Assembly (NCBI GenBank): GCA_017792345.1
Contig: CP051228.1
Coordinates: forward strand, 62,001-126,000
Direction of reading: 5' to 3'
Origin: Mesoflavibacter sp.
GTDB lineage: Bacteria > Pseudomonadota > Alphaproteobacteria > UBA8366 > Aestuariispiraceae
DNA length: 64,000 nucleotides
Positions 62,639 to 64,000 of the stretch are shown here, piece after piece. Position 1 is the stretch's first letter, and each line of letters begins with the position of its first letter. The notes under the pieces were generated by a model. It worked only from the letters and a program-made list of their open reading frames with translations, was not told the DNA's origin and ran no database searches. The position numbers and the translations under genes are program-made.

Positions 62639-62705
62639 AAAAAGGGCGAAGGGGCTTCCACACGGCCCTGCGCAATGCAGAGTCATCCGGAGGCCACTTC
62701 GCCCT
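62639..62705 (-). terminator. Intrinsic terminator in the amiC leader
   Basis: On the minus strand AGGGCGAAG (62705-62697) pairs perfectly with CTTCGCCCT (62651-62643), followed by TTTT. The 45-base loop contains an inner CTGC/GCAG hairpin. It lies about 45 bases downstream of the predicted start of transcription and over 200 before amiC, so read-through must be controlled. Confidence 0.75.
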
Positions 62706-62715
62706 GATATTTTGC

Positions 62716-62731
62716 GCGGCGCCAATGCCGC
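62716..62731 (-). promoter_or_regulatory. Candidate ANTAR-type hairpin in the amiC leader
   Basis: On the minus strand GCGGC/GCCGC enclose a hexanucleotide loop AUUGGC, with A at position 1 and G at position 4. A second hairpin (CTGC/GCAG, loop ATTGC) lies inside the following terminator loop. The pair resembles ANTAR targets but the second loop has five bases, so the call is tentative. Confidence 0.4.
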
Positions 62732-62756
62732 CGGCCCGCATCGCGAACCATCTGAA

Positions 62757-62785
62757 ACGCTAACCCCGCCAGAAAGGCAAGTCAA
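62757..62785 (-). promoter_or_regulatory. Predicted sigma-70 promoter for amiC
   Basis: TTGACT (62785-62780) and TAGCGT (62762-62757) on the minus strand are separated by 17 bases. The promoter lies just after the marR stop and points at amiC. It is the best -35/-10 match seen in the amide region. Confidence 0.55.
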
Positions 62786-62799
62786 CGCCCTTACGCGGA

Positions 62800-63297
62800 T
62801 CAGGATTTCAGGGGATAGGTGTCCAGATTGGCGCGCATGACGGAAATCAATCGTTCCAGCGCCGATTTCTCTTCTTCGGACAGATTCAACAGGGCGCGTT
62901 CCGCGTGCGCCATGGTGATCGACTGAACCTGCGTATAGATCTCCCGGCCCTTATCCGTCATGGAGATGGAACGAACCCGACCGTCCTGATCGATACGGTC
63001 CCGCCGGACCAAGCCCTCCTCCTCCATCCGCGTGATCAGGCGACTGACGGTCGATTGCTCAATCATCGCATAGGAGACGAGTTCATTGATCGAGGCGGAT
63101 TCGTTGTAGTCCAGCACCGCCAAAAGGCGCCAATTGGAAATCGTCAGCCCCAGCTTGCGCAAATCCTGGTTCAAGAGCTGGTTCATCCGGAATGTCAGGC
63201 AGTTCATCAGATAGGGCAGAATGCTTTCCAGCACGATCCCCGATTTGGGCTGCTCAGGCATTGCCGCAACATCCATCTTTTCCGCCGTATCCGCCAT
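62800..63297 (-). CDS. MarR-family transcriptional regulator
   Basis: This 165-residue winged-helix dimer has LRKLGLTISNWRLLAVLDYNESASINELVSYAMIEQSTVSRLITRMEEEGLVRRDRIDQDGRVRSISMTDKGREIYTQV (about 45-125). That span includes the MarR recognition helix and the wing with the DxR(S)-type turn. The ATG at 63297 has GGGAGGGGG 9 bases upstream and is preferred over ATG 63324. MarR proteins respond to phenolic or other small organics. It sits between the iorB-like gene and amiC on the same strand; the target is unclear. Confidence 0.9.
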   Translation of the reverse strand: MADTAEKMDVAAMPEQPKSGIVLESILPYLMNCLTFRMNQLLNQDLRKLGLTISNWRLLAVLDYNESASINELVSYAMIEQSTVSRLITRMEEEGLVRRDRIDQDGRVRSISMTDKGREIYTQVQSITMAHAERALLNLSEEEKSALERLISVMRANLDTYPLKS

Positions 63298-63367
63298 GGG
63301 TTCGAACCCCCTCCCATCATTCATTCAAAACCGCCTATACCGGAATATCAGGAGTCCAGAAAGCCGA

Positions 63368-64000
63368 TCAATTCGTAGCGCCGGGCACGGAGTCGTCGAT
63401 GAAGCTGCGGATGGTCGCCAGCGCCCCGTCCAACGCCTCCCCCTTTTCGTCGGCCAGGGCGGCCTCGCGCAGTCGCCGCACCCAGTCGGCGGCATCCGGT
63501 CGACCGGCCACCAGATCGGCGCCGTCCAACACTCGGTCGAACTTCGACAGGCTCCGCGCATGCGTATCGCTGTAGCCCTTCACCAAGCGGCGGCAGGTCA
63601 GAATCTCGACGGCAAATGCGTAATCCAGTCGCAATGCGGTTTGCGCCCGGTCAATCCAGCTTTCCCAATGCGCCTTCTCCCGGCGATGGCGCAGGGTACC
63701 GCGCCGCCACCGCCTCAGACCGCCGACGTAATAAAGGCTGAGAAACGGCAGAAGCGAGTCCGTCCGGATTCTGCGGCCCCGGTTCACCAACCGGTCCACC
63801 AGACGATACAGGCCCGGCCGCGCCTCGACCGCCGCGCCTATGCGCCAGGGCATCAGGCCGCAGATCTCGGCGGCACCGGGATGCATGAATTCGGTAATCC
63901 GGAGCAAATTGCCGTCGGACGCGCCGGCATGATCGCGCACCCGGCGGAACCGGGCCGACCGAACCTTCAGATCCGCGACCCGGATAACATCGTCATAGGC
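63368..64000 (-). CDS. C-terminal part of indolepyruvate oxidoreductase subunit (IorB-type, DUF6537)
   Basis: The 210 visible residues run off the right edge. They match the C-terminal DUF6537 region of indolepyruvate/2-oxoacid:acceptor oxidoreductases (YDDVIRVADLKVRSARF, LLRITEFMHPGAAEICGLMP, CRRLVKGYSDTHARSLSKFDRVL). The full enzyme decarboxylates aryl-pyruvates to aryl-acetyl-CoA and passes electrons to a small acceptor. The gene precedes marR on the minus strand by 70 bases, so the regulator may control or be co-expressed with it. The catalytic and Fe-S portions lie outside the window. Confidence 0.85.
   Translation of the reverse strand, partial: AYDDVIRVADLKVRSARFRRVRDHAGASDGNLLRITEFMHPGAAEICGLMPWRIGAAVEARPGLYRLVDRLVNRGRRIRTDSLLPFLSLYYVGGLRRWRRGTLRHRREKAHWESWIDRAQTALRLDYAFAVEILTCRRLVKGYSDTHARSLSKFDRVLDGADLVAGRPDAADWVRRLREAALADEKGEALDGALATIRSFIDDSVPGATN

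Larger units (their letters stand above)
62411..62799 (-). other. Leader region of amiC without a supported gene
   Basis: This 389-base spacer between marR and amiC holds a sigma-70-like promoter at its marR-proximal end, a candidate hexaloop hairpin, an intrinsic terminator in the middle, and then about 200 bases of untranslated leader. Short frames within it are shadows in GC-rich DNA. The GGGAGA ribosome site near 62422 precedes the amiC ATG. Confidence 0.6.

Overview
The window is high-GC bacterial chromosome, gene-dense and with short spacers. An alphaproteobacterium, probably of the Rhodospirillales type, is the likeliest source. This rests on base composition, on an RF2 that carries an SPY tripeptide and a programmed frameshift, and on the abundance of Liv, Pot, Dpp and Urt ABC transporters, amidohydrolases and twin-arginine-exported binding proteins. 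It is an inference, not a database result. No tRNA, rRNA, CRISPR array, insertion sequence or prophage gene was seen.

Layout. 1-18.1 kb is mixed housekeeping and accessory DNA: free methionine sulfoxide reductase, an HxlR regulator facing an MFS pump, prfB-glnS, a chemoreceptor, a shortened DMT transporter with two small monooxygenase-fold proteins, an ArsR-type regulator, a class V aminotransferase, a DacB lipoprotein, a D-2-hydroxyacid dehydrogenase and a DmdC-type acyl-CoA dehydrogenase.

16.4-34.4 kb is the most unusual part. Three regulatory genes precede a twelve-gene plus-strand operon: a TIM-barrel/degenerate-NtrC/Fis protein, a short TIM-barrel paralogue, and a GntR/FCD regulator. 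The operon encodes a complete Liv-type uptake system whose second ATPase is fused to a Tm-1-like (UPF0261) domain. It continues with a Tm-1 C-half TIM-barrel enzyme, a flotillin-like SPFH protein with 23 hendecad repeats, two SRPBCC proteins (one fused to a quinone oxidoreductase), an FAA-hydrolase, an alpha/beta hydrolase and an amidohydrolase. It looks like an uptake-and-degradation pathway for an unknown organic compound, sensed by a homologue of its own enzyme. This is my candidate for an undescribed system.

34.4-45.2 kb (mostly minus strand) reads as polyamine or amino-acid catabolism: RidA, an FAD amine/amino-acid oxidoreductase, acetylpolyamine amidohydrolase, a BKACE enzyme, a class III aminotransferase and a PotABCD-type transporter. 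A LysR regulator diverges from it and is followed by a methyltransferase. 45.3-50.8 kb is a Dpp/Opp-type peptide transporter with a fused double ATPase.

51.3-62.8 kb is a minus-strand short-chain amide/urea regulon: amiC-amiR-urtABCDE-amiE-MoxR ATPase-vWA protein. AmiC (cytoplasmic sensor) and AmiR (ANTAR antiterminator) precede a urtA leader with two tandem intrinsic terminators and two upstream hairpins, one with an A1/G4 hexaloop typical of ANTAR RNA targets. A second terminator-containing leader lies before amiC. The window closes with a MarR regulator and the 3' part of an indolepyruvate oxidoreductase gene.
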